Positions 1-8,552 of a stretch of 64,000 nt of DNA are shown here, piece after piece (the first letter of the stretch is position 1; the number at the start of each line of letters is the position of its first letter). Under the pieces are notes generated by a model. The model was not told the DNA's origin, did not search any database, and was given only the letters and a program-made list of their open reading frames with translations. The position numbers were made by a program, and so were the translations under genes. This stretch comes from Candidatus Uhrbacteria bacterium (lineage in GTDB: Bacteria; Patescibacteriota; Patescibacteriia; 2-12-FULL-60-25), in the NCBI GenBank assembly GCA_003576745.1, contig QEVR01000002.1:237884-301883 (forward strand), read 5' to 3'.

Positions 1-344
1 GCCGCATCCTCGAATACGGCCAGTTCAAATATCAGAAAGAAAAGGAGCAGAGGGCAAAAAAAGTGAAAGCGAAAAAGGTGGAAGTGAAGGGCATCCGTCT
101 TTCCGTAAAAATGGGAGAGCACGATCTGGATGTCCGGCGCGGCAAAGCGGAAGATTTTCTGGAAGAAGGTCACAAACTCAAGATTGAAATCGTCATGCGC
201 GGGCGGGAAAAGGCCCATACGGATATTGCGGCGCAGCGCATTGAATCATTCATCAATACCCTCAAAGAAAAACACGATCTATTCATCGAACAGCCCGTGA
301 AGCGGCAGGGCGGAACCGTTTCCGCCATTGTCGGACGGAAATAA
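1..344 (+). CDS. infC: Translation initiation factor IF-3, C-terminal part
   Basis: IF-3 binds the 30S subunit, keeps it free of 50S and checks the start codon. The window opens inside the gene: the frame is open from base 3 (RILEYGQFKYQKEK...) and ends at TAA 342-344. What is visible is the end of the linker helix and the whole C-terminal domain, including the family-typical stretch GIRLSVKMGEHDLDVRRGKA and the ending GGTVSAIVGRK. The start lies outside the window. It is followed after 7 nt by rpmI, giving the classical infC-rpmI-rplT order. In many bacteria L20 represses this operon; I see no clear L20-binding fold here. Confidence 0.95.
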   Translation, partial: RILEYGQFKYQKEKEQRAKKVKAKKVEVKGIRLSVKMGEHDLDVRRGKAEDFLEEGHKLKIEIVMRGREKAHTDIAAQRIESFINTLKEKHDLFIEQPVKRQGGTVSAIVGRK

Positions 345-351
345 CATATAT

Positions 352-543
352 ATGAAGCAGAAGACAAAGAAGACCGTATCAAAACGTTTTCGCGTGAGCG
401 CGAAGGGCAAGCTCCTGCGACGCAAAGGCGGCCAAGATCACTTTAACAGCCGCGAACCCGGCAAGGTAAAACGGAATAAACGCCGCGATGAAACCATGTC
501 GGATTCGTACAAAAAAAGCATTAAGATGCTCATGAATGTCTAA
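352..543 (+). CDS. rpmI: Ribosomal protein L35
   Basis: Small basic 50S protein of 63 residues, close to the usual 64-66. It begins MKQKTKKTVSKRFRVSAKGK and contains the L35 motif KLLRRKGGQDHF. An ATG eight codons earlier in frame (328) would lie inside infC, and the conserved N-terminus fits 352. No Shine-Dalgarno sequence precedes it, so translation may be coupled to infC 7 nt upstream. The next gene, rplT, is separated by a family-1 repeat, which is unusual for a ribosomal protein operon. Confidence 0.93.
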   Translation: MKQKTKKTVSKRFRVSAKGKLLRRKGGQDHFNSREPGKVKRNKRRDETMSDSYKKSIKMLMNV

Positions 544-690
544 GGATCACGGGCTTAGGGCTAAGGGCATAGGCAAAGGGAACGGGTCTCGGGGTTCGGG
601 GAGAATTATGCTCCCCCTACGCAACCACGCAGCTACGTCCTACGCAACCCTACTCCCTACTTCCTACTCCCCTCCCATTAACCTACCCAT
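544..690 (+). repeat. Family-1 intergenic repeat (copy 1)
   Basis: Non-coding 147 bp between rpmI and rplT. The left arm is G-rich with repeated AAGGG and CGGGT words. At 598-616 lies a perfect hairpin GGGGAG-AATTATG-CTCCCC. The right arm is C-rich with repeated CCTACG, CTACGCAAC and ACTCCC words. The same order and core recur at least seven more times in the window. Lying inside a ribosomal operon, it could attenuate rplT relative to rpmI, but that is inference. Confidence 0.8.
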
Positions 691-1029
691 ATGCCACGAG
701 TAAAACGAGGAACATCCCACGTCAAACGCAGAAAAAACATTCTGGCCCGCACCAAGGGCATGATGTGGGGGCGAAAGTCCAAGATCAAGCTGGCCAAGAC
801 AGCTGCCGTGAAAGCCGGGGCCAATGCCTATCGCGATCGCCGGGCGAAGAAACGGCTGAACCGCGGCCTCCAGAATATCCGCATCAATGCCGCCGCGCGC
901 GATGCGGGAACCACCTATTCCAAACTTATAGGCGATCTGAAAAAACGAAACATCGCCCTCGACCGGAAGGTTTTGAGCGAATTGGCTGCAAAACATCCCA
1001 ATATTTTCAAAAACGTGATCCGGGCCTAA
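691..1029 (+). CDS. rplT: Ribosomal protein L20
   Basis: 112 residues, near the usual 115-120. L20 binds 23S rRNA early in 50S assembly and in some bacteria autoregulates its operon. Family features seen: N-terminus MPRVKRGTSHVKRRKNIL, the segment RAKKRLNRGLQNIRINAAAR, and the C-terminal ending LAAKHPNIFKNVI. No ribosome-binding site is visible before the ATG. A terminator-like hairpin follows immediately (1034-1056). Confidence 0.94.
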   Translation: MPRVKRGTSHVKRRKNILARTKGMMWGRKSKIKLAKTAAVKAGANAYRDRRAKKRLNRGLQNIRINAAARDAGTTYSKLIGDLKKRNIALDRKVLSELAAKHPNIFKNVIRA

Positions 1030-1033
1030 GCAA

Positions 1034-1056
1034 ACTCCCCCTCGCAGGGGATTTTT
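1034..1056 (+). terminator. Rho-independent terminator after rplT
   Basis: Five nucleotides after the rplT stop a short hairpin TCCCC-(6 nt loop)-GGGGA is followed directly by TTTTT (1052-1056). The stem is only 5 bp but GC-rich, and the position fits the end of the infC-rpmI-rplT operon. Confidence 0.6.
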
Positions 1057-1072
1057 GCTACCATGAACGCGT

Positions 1073-3235
1073 ATGCCAAGACGCAGAAACGTGTTTGAAG
1101 AACCTTCATCGCCCGAGGATATCGGACCGGGTTCCGAAGCTCCCAAGAAAAAAGCAAAGCGCCCCCTTGAGCTCATCGCCGGAACCAAGGGGCCTGAACG
1201 CGAAAGGCGTCTTCGGCGGCGGACAATGAAAGCCGAAAAACCGGAAGCGCTTGAAGCCGAGGTGGAAGCCGGTCTGGCCAAACTGGAAGAAGGCGATCGC
1301 AAACGCCGCGATGAAGCGCTTCGTGAAGAACTGTCCTATGTGGAGCATCGTGCGCTCGCGGACATCGCCAATGCGCGCGCCGCTTTTCATTCGAGCAATA
1401 TCGATTCGGGCAGGCTCACGAGCGACAATGCCTGGCAGATACTCGCGGAACTCCGAAAAACAGAAATTCAACTGCAGGAAGCCTTGGAAGAAGCGTGGAA
1501 GCGCCCCGAGGCTGATGCGAGCCTGCCAGCAGCGGAAGCAGAGCGGCAGGCCCTTCTTCATGCGCAATGGGGGGTGCGGGATGTTATCAATTCGGTCAAT
1601 AAACGCGTAGAAGAGCTGGCCGGCCATGATCCACAGGCATACGAACATGAACTCGCCGATGCGCAGTCGAAAGCTTATAAGGTGTATGAAAGCGAGATTC
1701 GGGACGCGCAGGCGTTTGTTGCAGATATGCGCGCGCACCGCACCACGCCGGAAGCGCGCGAACAGGTTCTTCAAACGCTCGAAGCGCGAGCGGGCGCCAT
1801 TGAATCCTCCATCGAAGATCTTGAACGGCTGGACGTACAAACGGCGCAGGAGCCGGAACACCTGGCCGCCCACATTGCGGCAACATACGCGTTTAACGAA
1901 CTCCGGCAAGTAATTTTCGAAATCCGCGAGCAGGTTCTGCAGGATCGGGGCATATCTGAAGCAATGGAGGAGGCTCTGCCGACCGAACGAATGATGGCGG
2001 TGCCGGAAGAGGTGGAACAGGTGCCGGATACCATCCGCGATCTGGAGACCGCGCCCGTCACTGAACGCATGCGCGGCTTAGAAACGCCCGCATCGCAGGT
2101 TGAGCGCTGGAAAGGCGTCATTGGAAAACTCGCGAAGCTGAAAAAGGATATTCTGCGGGGCGGGATACATGGCGGCGCCGTCGCCGAAGCGCGTGACGTC
2201 CTTGACGCGAATTACGCGAGCGCCGAAGAGCGTCTTGAAATTCTCCGCGGACTGGAGCGGACGGATGATTGGATTGCGCTGGAAAAAGAAACGCTCGCGG
2301 AAATGATGCACCTTATTGAGGATATCCGGCATGAACTTGAAAAGCTTGAGACGAAAAAGGGAGCGGCGCTATCCGTGGAACCATCCATACCCCCGAGCAT
2401 GGACGAACAGCTTGAAGCGTATCTGGCCACACAAAAACAGGAACTCGCGAATATCCGCCGCGCCCAGACGCGTCTGGCAAAGGAAATTGAGTCCGCATAC
2501 GGCAAGCCTCCCGAAGAATTCGTAGCAAAAGGCGGCATGGGATTGGGTAACTGGACCAAGAGGCTGTTTACGCGGCTTACAGGAGGCAAAGATGCGTATG
2601 CCGCATGGCTTGAATTGAGCAAAAAGGCGGATCGCATCGCTTCCGACATTGAGAGCCCGCTCGTCTACAGGACGGATGAGGGAGCGGCGAAGGCCGCCAT
2701 GCGGAGGACGGACATCGAAATGGAACGGGAACGCATACGCCAGCGCGAGGCGGCACGGGAATACCATGAAGCTCGCGGACGGAATGCACCCGGAACCGAA
2801 GAGGAGTTTTTCGGCGGCACATTGGAACAGCCGGAACCCGCATTCCTTGAGCAGGCCGATTATGCCGCAGAACGAGCGGTTCAACGGGCATCTCTTGAAA
2901 AGGCCGCTCTTTATGCGGAACAGCGTGGCGCGACGAATGCGAGGGAGATCGCGGCGAACCTGTCAACGAATGGCGCCATGGAATTTGCGAGTTTTGATCC
3001 GGAAGAATACGTTCGCCAGCTGGGAAACGCTGCGGAGGCGCAAAAGGCGGGAAATACACGAAAGTTGCTAAAAGCCCAACAGCTCCTACGGTCCATGCAG
3101 AATGAACTGCGCGAACTTGGCATTGATCCCGATACAGGCGTTGAAATACGCGGCGCCGGCGGGCGTGTGCCGCGCGACGTCAAACAAACAAAGCCGCCGC
3201 GTTCTTCCGGCGTAAGCGGAGGGATACAGGTGTAG
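1073..3235 (+). CDS. Long coiled-coil protein, unknown function
   Basis: 720 residues, extremely rich in Glu, Ala, Arg and Lys, with long helical heptad-like stretches through most of the length. I see no signal peptide, membrane helix or enzymatic motif. The N-terminus (about 1-60) is basic and proline-rich; the C-terminus (from about 690) is a disordered basic tail. It probably acts as a cytoplasmic scaffold or filament-like protein, but this is a guess from composition. The start at 1073 is preceded by TACCAT (1059-1064), eight bases upstream, which could be a -10 box of a leaderless or near-leaderless transcript starting just after the rplT terminator. I do not recognise a family. Confidence 0.8.
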   Translation: MPRRRNVFEEPSSPEDIGPGSEAPKKKAKRPLELIAGTKGPERERRLRRRTMKAEKPEALEAEVEAGLAKLEEGDRKRRDEALREELSYVEHRALADIANARAAFHSSNIDSGRLTSDNAWQILAELRKTEIQLQEALEEAWKRPEADASLPAAEAERQALLHAQWGVRDVINSVNKRVEELAGHDPQAYEHELADAQSKAYKVYESEIRDAQAFVADMRAHRTTPEAREQVLQTLEARAGAIESSIEDLERLDVQTAQEPEHLAAHIAATYAFNELRQVIFEIREQVLQDRGISEAMEEALPTERMMAVPEEVEQVPDTIRDLETAPVTERMRGLETPASQVERWKGVIGKLAKLKKDILRGGIHGGAVAEARDVLDANYASAEERLEILRGLERTDDWIALEKETLAEMMHLIEDIRHELEKLETKKGAALSVEPSIPPSMDEQLEAYLATQKQELANIRRAQTRLAKEIESAYGKPPEEFVAKGGMGLGNWTKRLFTRLTGGKDAYAAWLELSKKADRIASDIESPLVYRTDEGAAKAAMRRTDIEMERERIRQREAAREYHEARGRNAPGTEEEFFGGTLEQPEPAFLEQADYAAERAVQRASLEKAALYAEQRGATNAREIAANLSTNGAMEFASFDPEEYVRQLGNAAEAQKAGNTRKLLKAQQLLRSMQNELRELGIDPDTGVEIRGAGGRVPRDVKQTKPPRSSGVSGGIQV

Positions 3236-3269
3236 GGGGCACATCGACGTTACCAATTGCCCCGACAGT

Positions 3270-3656
3270 ATGAACTATTTCAAAAAGCATAAATTCCTTG
3301 TGTTTTTGAGTATTGTTATCGGTCTTGTCATCGCTCTCTCGACGAGAGCATCACTATTCGTCTTTACTCCGGATTTAAGATATTCCAGAATCATGGGAAC
3401 GCACTGTCCGCCCATCCAGGAATTTGATACGACACATCTCAATAAACGGATATTTGGGTTGTCCGGATTCCCCTTTACGGCATATTCCCATTGCGGAATG
3501 TTTGTCCACGGGACGTCCGTGAGTCCCTCGTGTAGGGATACCTCACGTATCGAAGAACTTTCTATTCTGCTTAACACGTTGTTCTGGGCATTGATTGTCC
3601 TGATCCCTTTTCTTTTCTTTTCGGAACGATATCATAAAAAACCGAAAAATCTTTAA
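3270..3656 (+). CDS. Small membrane protein with two helices
   Basis: 128 residues: a basic N-terminus (MNYFKKHK), a hydrophobic helix about 9-27, a central segment of roughly 75 residues with several cysteines (in THCPP, SHCGM and SPSCRDT), a second helix about 100-118, and a basic cytoplasmic tail. This predicts a double-pass protein with both ends inside and a Cys-containing loop outside, possibly disulfide bonded. Codon use is more AT-rich than its neighbours, which may indicate recent gain. It is convergent with thrS. I recognise no family. Confidence 0.6.
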   Translation: MNYFKKHKFLVFLSIVIGLVIALSTRASLFVFTPDLRYSRIMGTHCPPIQEFDTTHLNKRIFGLSGFPFTAYSHCGMFVHGTSVSPSCRDTSRIEELSILLNTLFWALIVLIPFLFFSERYHKKPKNL

Positions 3657-3694
3657 AACATTTTTTCTCGACAACAGAATCGTGCTGCCTTCTC

Positions 3695-5497
3695 CTACGT
3701 TTCAATCCTCCCCTTCGTCTCCTCCTTTACCCGATCAGCGAAGGCCTGTTTTTCAACGGCCTCTTGTTCTTCCTTTCCGCGAATGCGAAGCGTGAGCGGC
3801 TCGCCCGCCGCTTCCTTGTCCCCCACCACGAGCATATACGGAATCTTCTGCTTTTCCGCGCTGCGAATTTTCTTGCCGACGGATTCATTTGAACGGTCCG
3901 CGGACGCCCGAATCCCCTGCGCCGATAATTCCGCGGCAAGCGTTTCGGCGAATGCCAGATGGCGCTCCGCCACGGGAATGACGAGGACCTGCGTGGGCGC
4001 GAGCCATACGGGGAAGGCGCCCGCATAGTGTTCGATGAGGATGCCGAGGAAGCGCTCAACCGAGCCCAAAATGGCCCGATGCACCATGACCGGCCGCCGT
4101 TTTGATCCGTCGTCCGCCGCATATTCCAGACCGAAACGTTCTGGCTGATTGAAATCCGCCTGAATGGTGGCAAGCTGCCATTCGCGGCCGATGGCGTCCT
4201 TTGCCACGAAATCGAGCTTTGGCCCGTAAAAGGCGGCTTCCCCTTCCCCGATTTCCACCGAAACGCCCGCCTGCTTCATCACGTTCGCAAGAGCGGCTTC
4301 GGCTTTTTGCCAACTTTCGTCCCCACCGAGATATTTTTCCGGATGCCCCGGATCGCGCACGGAAAGCCGGACGCGGAGCGGCATGCGGAAGACGCCATAA
4401 AATGCTTCAATAATGCGATACATGCCCATAACTTCCGTTTGCACCTGATCAGCCATGCAGAATACATGCGCGTCATCCTGCGTAATGGAACGGACGCGCG
4501 ACAAGCCCTGAAGCTGGCCGGTGTTCTCGTCGCGATACACGGTAGTGACTTCGCTGTAGCGGAGCGGAAGATCGCGATAACTCCGCGGACGCGACGCGTA
4601 GATCTGCGCATGATGCGGGCAATTCATGGGCTTGAGCACGAATTCCTCGTCGGACTTTTTGGAAGAGACGTGAAAAAGGTCGTCTTCGAATTTGTCCCAG
4701 TGGCCGGAGGTCTTATAAAGCTCGGATTTTGCGAGATGCGGAATCCATACGCGCTCATAGCCGTAGGGCTTCATGAGCTCCCACACGAAATCGGTGAGCA
4801 GATTGCGGAGCAAAACGCCGCGCGGGGTAAAGAGCGGCAGGCCGGATCCCACAAGCGGAGAAAAGGCGAACAGATCGAGTTCCGCGCCGAGCTTGCGATG
4901 ATCCCGCTTTTCCGCCTCTTCGAGCATGCGCTCGAATGCCGCAAGCGCCTGCGGCGTTTCGAAGCACAACCCGTAGATCCTTTGCATTTGCGGGTTATTC
5001 TGATTGCCGCGCCAATAGGCGCCTGAAACTTTCCAAAGTTTCCATGCGCCGATATCGGATGCATGGCCAACATGCGGCCCGCGGCAAAGGTCCGTAAAAT
5101 CTCCCGTTTTATACACGGATACCGTATGAATATTCGTAGGATCGATATCGCCGGATTCTTCCTCGGAAAGCTTTGTCGTCCCTTTCGTTTTCAAATCATT
5201 CAGCAATTCGACTTTATAGGGCTGTCCCATGCGCTCGAAAAGCTGAATCGCTTCGTCGATAGGCATTTCCTGCCGTTCAAAGGCCGGATTCTCTTTAAGG
5301 ATATCCTTCATCGCATCAGCGATCTGTTTGACATTCTCCGGCGTAAAAGCGCGTCCAATGTCGATATCGTAATAAAACCCGTTTTCGACCACCGGGCCGA
5401 CGCCGAATTTCGCTGACGGGAACAAGCGGTGCACGGCCGCGGCCATGAGGTGGGCGGCGCTGTGTCTTTGCGTGTCAATCGGATACGGAATGGGCAT
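3695..5497 (-). CDS. thrS: Threonyl-tRNA synthetase, without TGS domain
   Basis: Class II synthetase charging tRNA-Thr. The 600 residues start directly in the N2/editing domain with the HxxxH pair (H12, H16) and contain DLCRGPH of the editing site. The catalytic core has MNCPHH (zinc-binding Cys and His), motif 2 around YRDENTGQLQGLSRVRS, and motif 3 near HRAILGSVERFLG. The C-terminal anticodon-binding domain includes ADRSNESVGKKIR. E. coli ThrRS has about 640 residues; the roughly 60-residue N-terminal TGS domain is absent here, and no upstream in-frame sequence could encode it. The gene lies behind a T-box leader (5522-5696) that probably senses uncharged tRNA-Thr. Confidence 0.96.
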   Translation of the reverse strand: MPIPYPIDTQRHSAAHLMAAAVHRLFPSAKFGVGPVVENGFYYDIDIGRAFTPENVKQIADAMKDILKENPAFERQEMPIDEAIQLFERMGQPYKVELLNDLKTKGTTKLSEEESGDIDPTNIHTVSVYKTGDFTDLCRGPHVGHASDIGAWKLWKVSGAYWRGNQNNPQMQRIYGLCFETPQALAAFERMLEEAEKRDHRKLGAELDLFAFSPLVGSGLPLFTPRGVLLRNLLTDFVWELMKPYGYERVWIPHLAKSELYKTSGHWDKFEDDLFHVSSKKSDEEFVLKPMNCPHHAQIYASRPRSYRDLPLRYSEVTTVYRDENTGQLQGLSRVRSITQDDAHVFCMADQVQTEVMGMYRIIEAFYGVFRMPLRVRLSVRDPGHPEKYLGGDESWQKAEAALANVMKQAGVSVEIGEGEAAFYGPKLDFVAKDAIGREWQLATIQADFNQPERFGLEYAADDGSKRRPVMVHRAILGSVERFLGILIEHYAGAFPVWLAPTQVLVIPVAERHLAFAETLAAELSAQGIRASADRSNESVGKKIRSAEKQKIPYMLVVGDKEAAGEPLTLRIRGKEEQEAVEKQAFADRVKEETKGRIET

Positions 5498-5521
5498 AGA
5501 TGCATGCGTTTAGAGAGGCTG

Positions 5522-5696
5522 AAAAATAAAATATCCCGACGATCTTTATGATGCCGGGACGAGCCCGTCCGACGAGCCCGCGGTTCCACCCGAATTGTCC
5601 GATGAGGATCGGACCGCTTTGTTCTCAAATTGTGTCGCCCGGGTGGTGAGGCCGGGAGGAAACAGCTCCACGCTGTACGTGACAATAGTATCGGAG
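5522..5696 (-). promoter_or_regulatory. T-box leader of thrS with terminator
   Basis: Read on the minus strand, the thrS leader contains the diagnostic T-box word GGGTGGAACCGCG (5591-5579). It is preceded by a stem III-like hairpin GTCCGAT-CCTC-ATCGGAC. It is followed by an intrinsic terminator (about 5559-5534, TCCCGGCATC pairing with GATCGTCGGGA) and the T-rich run TATTTTATTTTT. A compact stem I region of about 60 nt is closed by ATTGTC/GACACAAT; its 3' side carries ACCA, which could present the Thr codon ACC as specifier. The UGGA bulge would pair with a tRNA ending UCCA. The leader ends about 25 nt before the ATG. The T-box assignment is firm; the specifier is inferred. Confidence 0.85.
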
Positions 5697-5721
5697 CGCC
5701 GAAAGAACGTCAATGCGGAAT

Positions 5722-5813
5722 GATTGGTGGTTATTGGTTATTCGTTCTTGGTTTACGGAATCACCTCCGCCACGCAACAACGAACTAACAACCAATAACC
5801 AATAACCACACCT
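5722..5813. repeat. Family-1-like inverted repeat (variant)
   Basis: About 90 bp between the thrS leader and the next gene. The left arm TGGTTATTGGTTATTCGTT is mirrored by a right arm AACAACCAATAACCAATAACCA, giving a long imperfect hairpin with a loop of about 35 nt. The vocabulary (GGTTATTGG) matches the left arm of the family-1 elements, but the GGGG-AATTATG-CCCC core is missing. It could act as a terminator for the convergent or upstream transcript. Confidence 0.55.
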
Positions 5814-6974
5814 CTACTCCAACTTGATCGTAATATGATCGTGAAGCGTCGGAAGACGCCGCACCCAGCCGGGCCGCACCGTGATGGTGGCCTTTTCAAT
5901 CCCATTCTTTTGCTCAAGAAGCCTCTCGGCGTCGAGCACCGGCAGGCCCACAATGTCGTCTTTCGAAATAATGCTCGTATCCGTGATTTTCGTAAGAATT
6001 TCCGCCGTCACCCGTATAGTCGCCATTTCAGAACCCGCATCGGCAGATTCTACCGAAAAATCCATGCGCGTTGGGTCGCGAGAGGCGATAACTCGCCCTT
6101 CCGGCACCTTGGACTGAACTTTTTCGCGCACAAGCGCCTGTAGGTCGGTTTTATTGTAATAGACGCCTGTAACGTCGAGCTTCATGGACATGAGGAAAGA
6201 GTTTGCTTCTTCGCCGACTTGCACATCTGTTTTTTCCTCCGTACGCTTCACCACATAAACGGCTTCGGTAAATCGCCCGTCGGATACCTCGGCCTGCAAT
6301 GCCTGCCTGGCCTGTGCAAGAATGGCATCCTCGAGCACCTTGCCTGCGGCATCAATGTCGGCCTTTGTCAGCACCCGTACCAGGCTTTCCCCTCCCGTAA
6401 ACGCCGTAATGTTTTCTGCATACACGGACTGCTGGCGCGATTCGGACAGGCCGGGGACGGTCATCTTTTTCTTTTGATCAAAATCGAAGGACTTTCCGGG
6501 CGCATCGGCATAGGCGTCCACATCCACCGTTCCCTTTGCGGGGACGGTTACGCCATCGCTGATGTGATACAGACGGCCGTCGGAGGTAAGCAGCCGCGTG
6601 GTTTTTACGAGCGGCTGGTCGGATCCGCTCGTATTATACAAACGAACTGTTCCTTTGCTCGTTCCCTCCACGCTTTTTCCCTGCCCTTCCTGTACGCCGA
6701 ATTCCTGGATTTTCTCAAAGACGCCCTGAACCACGCGTCCGGCTAGCTGGCCCTCGCCCGGCGCCCGCGCCACGCTGACGTCCGCGGATACCTGCGTGGG
6801 CTCGCGCGTCACCCGAACCGAAACCGTGGCGCGCACCGACGAAAACCACAATGCCGCAAAGACCACAAGCAAAGTAAGCGCGACAAAGGAATACGCGATT
6901 TTTTTATATATCCCCGGGCTCGGCGGGGCCGGAAAAGCTTCTCGGGGTCTCAATTTTTGCCTTCGGAGCGTCAT
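5814..6974 (-). CDS. Membrane-anchored, baseplate-J-like protein
   Basis: About 386 residues from the preferred ATG at 6974 (MTLRRQKLRPREAF); the frame stays open to 7055, but that would overlap the upstream gene. It has a basic cytoplasmic N-terminus, one membrane helix (about residues 26-47), then an extracytoplasmic region of repeated beta-rich segments such as GTVRLYNTSGSDQPLVKTTR and KGTVDVDAYADAPGKSFDF. Proteins of this type in Patescibacteria are often annotated baseplate J-like; I rely on general resemblance only. A TATACT hexamer lies 14 nt upstream of the ATG. Probably a surface protein; function unknown. Confidence 0.6.
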   Translation of the reverse strand: MTLRRQKLRPREAFPAPPSPGIYKKIAYSFVALTLLVVFAALWFSSVRATVSVRVTREPTQVSADVSVARAPGEGQLAGRVVQGVFEKIQEFGVQEGQGKSVEGTSKGTVRLYNTSGSDQPLVKTTRLLTSDGRLYHISDGVTVPAKGTVDVDAYADAPGKSFDFDQKKKMTVPGLSESRQQSVYAENITAFTGGESLVRVLTKADIDAAGKVLEDAILAQARQALQAEVSDGRFTEAVYVVKRTEEKTDVQVGEEANSFLMSMKLDVTGVYYNKTDLQALVREKVQSKVPEGRVIASRDPTRMDFSVESADAGSEMATIRVTAEILTKITDTSIISKDDIVGLPVLDAERLLEQKNGIEKATITVRPGWVRRLPTLHDHITIKLE

Positions 6975-7020
6975 ACGGTCTAGGGCCCAGTATAGCAGAA
7001 AATCCGAAGTTGGCGCAGAG

Positions 7021-8511
7021 TCATTCTCCGGCAAACATCCGTTCCAAACTGGCAAGCGCCTGATAATCGGATATCGTCGCGCGCTTCCAATCTTGGTTCA
7101 TCCTTTCACGAAGTTCCTGCCGCTTCACCTTCAACAAGCCGAGGAACGCCTCCGCGACATCGAGCGGAATGTTTGACGCGACCTCGATCCGCGCGAAAGC
7201 GTCCGCAAGAACCGGGACGGCGTCAGAGGAAAGGCGCGCGCCAAGATACAGCGCGTCAAATTGCCGCGTGGGGTCGGACAAGAACCGCTCCGTATTCACG
7301 CGGACAATATGCGCTTCCGCATTGAACAGCAGGGTCGCGGAGAGCAGGCATACGGAGGACATGAACAGGGTATTGAAAAACCGGTAATGCGGCGCATGCG
7401 CGAGCATCGCCGCGAGGGTAACTGCGAGGGCGAGGGCTATAAGAACGATGGCGACGAACGCCCAATAGCGCGACAGTGTAAGACCGTAGGTATCGATGTA
7501 TAAAAGAAGGCGGCGAATGGCAGAGGCGATAATAACGCCGGTCTGGAGGATAAACGCCCCCGCGAGAATTCTGGTGAGCCAATGCCGAAGGCCGGTAAAG
7601 CGGTACAGCACTGCCACAATGCCAAAGACGATGGCGGAAACGCCCAAAAGCTGGAAGAACCCCTGGCGCGCATATTGCGCATAGGTGACGCTCGCTGCCT
7701 GCAGGAATTTCTCTCCGCCAAAGAGCGTAAAAAACTGCATGGCGATGAATCCAAGAAACAAGATGTTCAGAAGAACGAGGAAGGTATTCACAACCACGGC
7801 GTCGAGGGGTTCGGGGTCATCGCCGAATTCCGGGGAACGACGCTCCGTAATCCTGGAGGCTAGCGCGTATCCGGCTGATGCAAAGAACAGGAAGGAGATG
7901 ATGGTCCACGCGGATTTGTTCACGAAATACCAAAACAGACTCTGATCCGCGAACAGCTCCAGGAACATTTGGCGGATAACGCCGTCGGCGGAAATAAAAA
8001 GCATCCCGAAAAGAAGAAGAAAAGGAATGGCGATACCTGCGCCCACGAGCACTTTTGACATCTGTCCGCGATTCCGCACGAGCTCGCGTCCGAATGCGCC
8101 GAGCCGGGGAAACGGAATAAAGGATTCGAGGAAAAACGAGAATGGCCACAGGCTTTTGACGTCGCGAAAATCCGTACGTGGTACGGAGAACCAGAACGCG
8201 AAAAACGCAAGTGAAAAAACGGAGATGAGCAGGGACAACAAGCGAACGGGTTCGCTGGAATACAACATGGTTGCGGCGAGCGAAATCCCGAAGGGAACCA
8301 GAAAAAAATACGCCCACACATTCCCCCGCCCCCCGGCAAGCGCGGTAAGAACATGGATTCCCGCAAGAACAAACAGGAGGAAGAGCGCCAGCGCCACGCC
8401 GTATTGCTGGTCGTAAAAGAAATACTGGAATGCCGCGGCAGACGCCAGGGCCGTACAAAGAATGCCCACGGCAATGTGCGCGCGATGATGCGGGTGTGGC
8501 TGGGTTTCCAT
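7021..8511 (-). CDS. DUF4173-type polytopic membrane protein
   Basis: About 496 residues with some 12 hydrophobic segments spread over residues 15-400 and a soluble helical C-terminus (about 410-496). The segment QYARQGFFQLLGVSAIVFG matches the signature region of DUF4173 membrane proteins. The first ATG is at 8511 (METQPHPHH); the frame opens three codons earlier with TTG. Function unknown; similar proteins occur widely in bacteria, sometimes near sensor kinases, but none is present here. It lies between dnaE and the baseplate-J-like gene on the same strand. Confidence 0.7.
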   Translation of the reverse strand: METQPHPHHRAHIAVGILCTALASAAAFQYFFYDQQYGVALALFLLFVLAGIHVLTALAGGRGNVWAYFFLVPFGISLAATMLYSSEPVRLLSLLISVFSLAFFAFWFSVPRTDFRDVKSLWPFSFFLESFIPFPRLGAFGRELVRNRGQMSKVLVGAGIAIPFLLLFGMLFISADGVIRQMFLELFADQSLFWYFVNKSAWTIISFLFFASAGYALASRITERRSPEFGDDPEPLDAVVVNTFLVLLNILFLGFIAMQFFTLFGGEKFLQAASVTYAQYARQGFFQLLGVSAIVFGIVAVLYRFTGLRHWLTRILAGAFILQTGVIIASAIRRLLLYIDTYGLTLSRYWAFVAIVLIALALAVTLAAMLAHAPHYRFFNTLFMSSVCLLSATLLFNAEAHIVRVNTERFLSDPTRQFDALYLGARLSSDAVPVLADAFARIEVASNIPLDVAEAFLGLLKVKRQELRERMNQDWKRATISDYQALASLERMFAGE

Positions 8512-8552
8512 AGGATTCAAGCGTACTCCACGAAAACCCGGGCGCGCAAATA

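Noticed and set aside
544-690. CRISPR array as explanation of the intergenic repeats
   Set aside because: The repeated words are short, imperfect and irregularly spaced, with no unique spacers of constant length and no cas genes.
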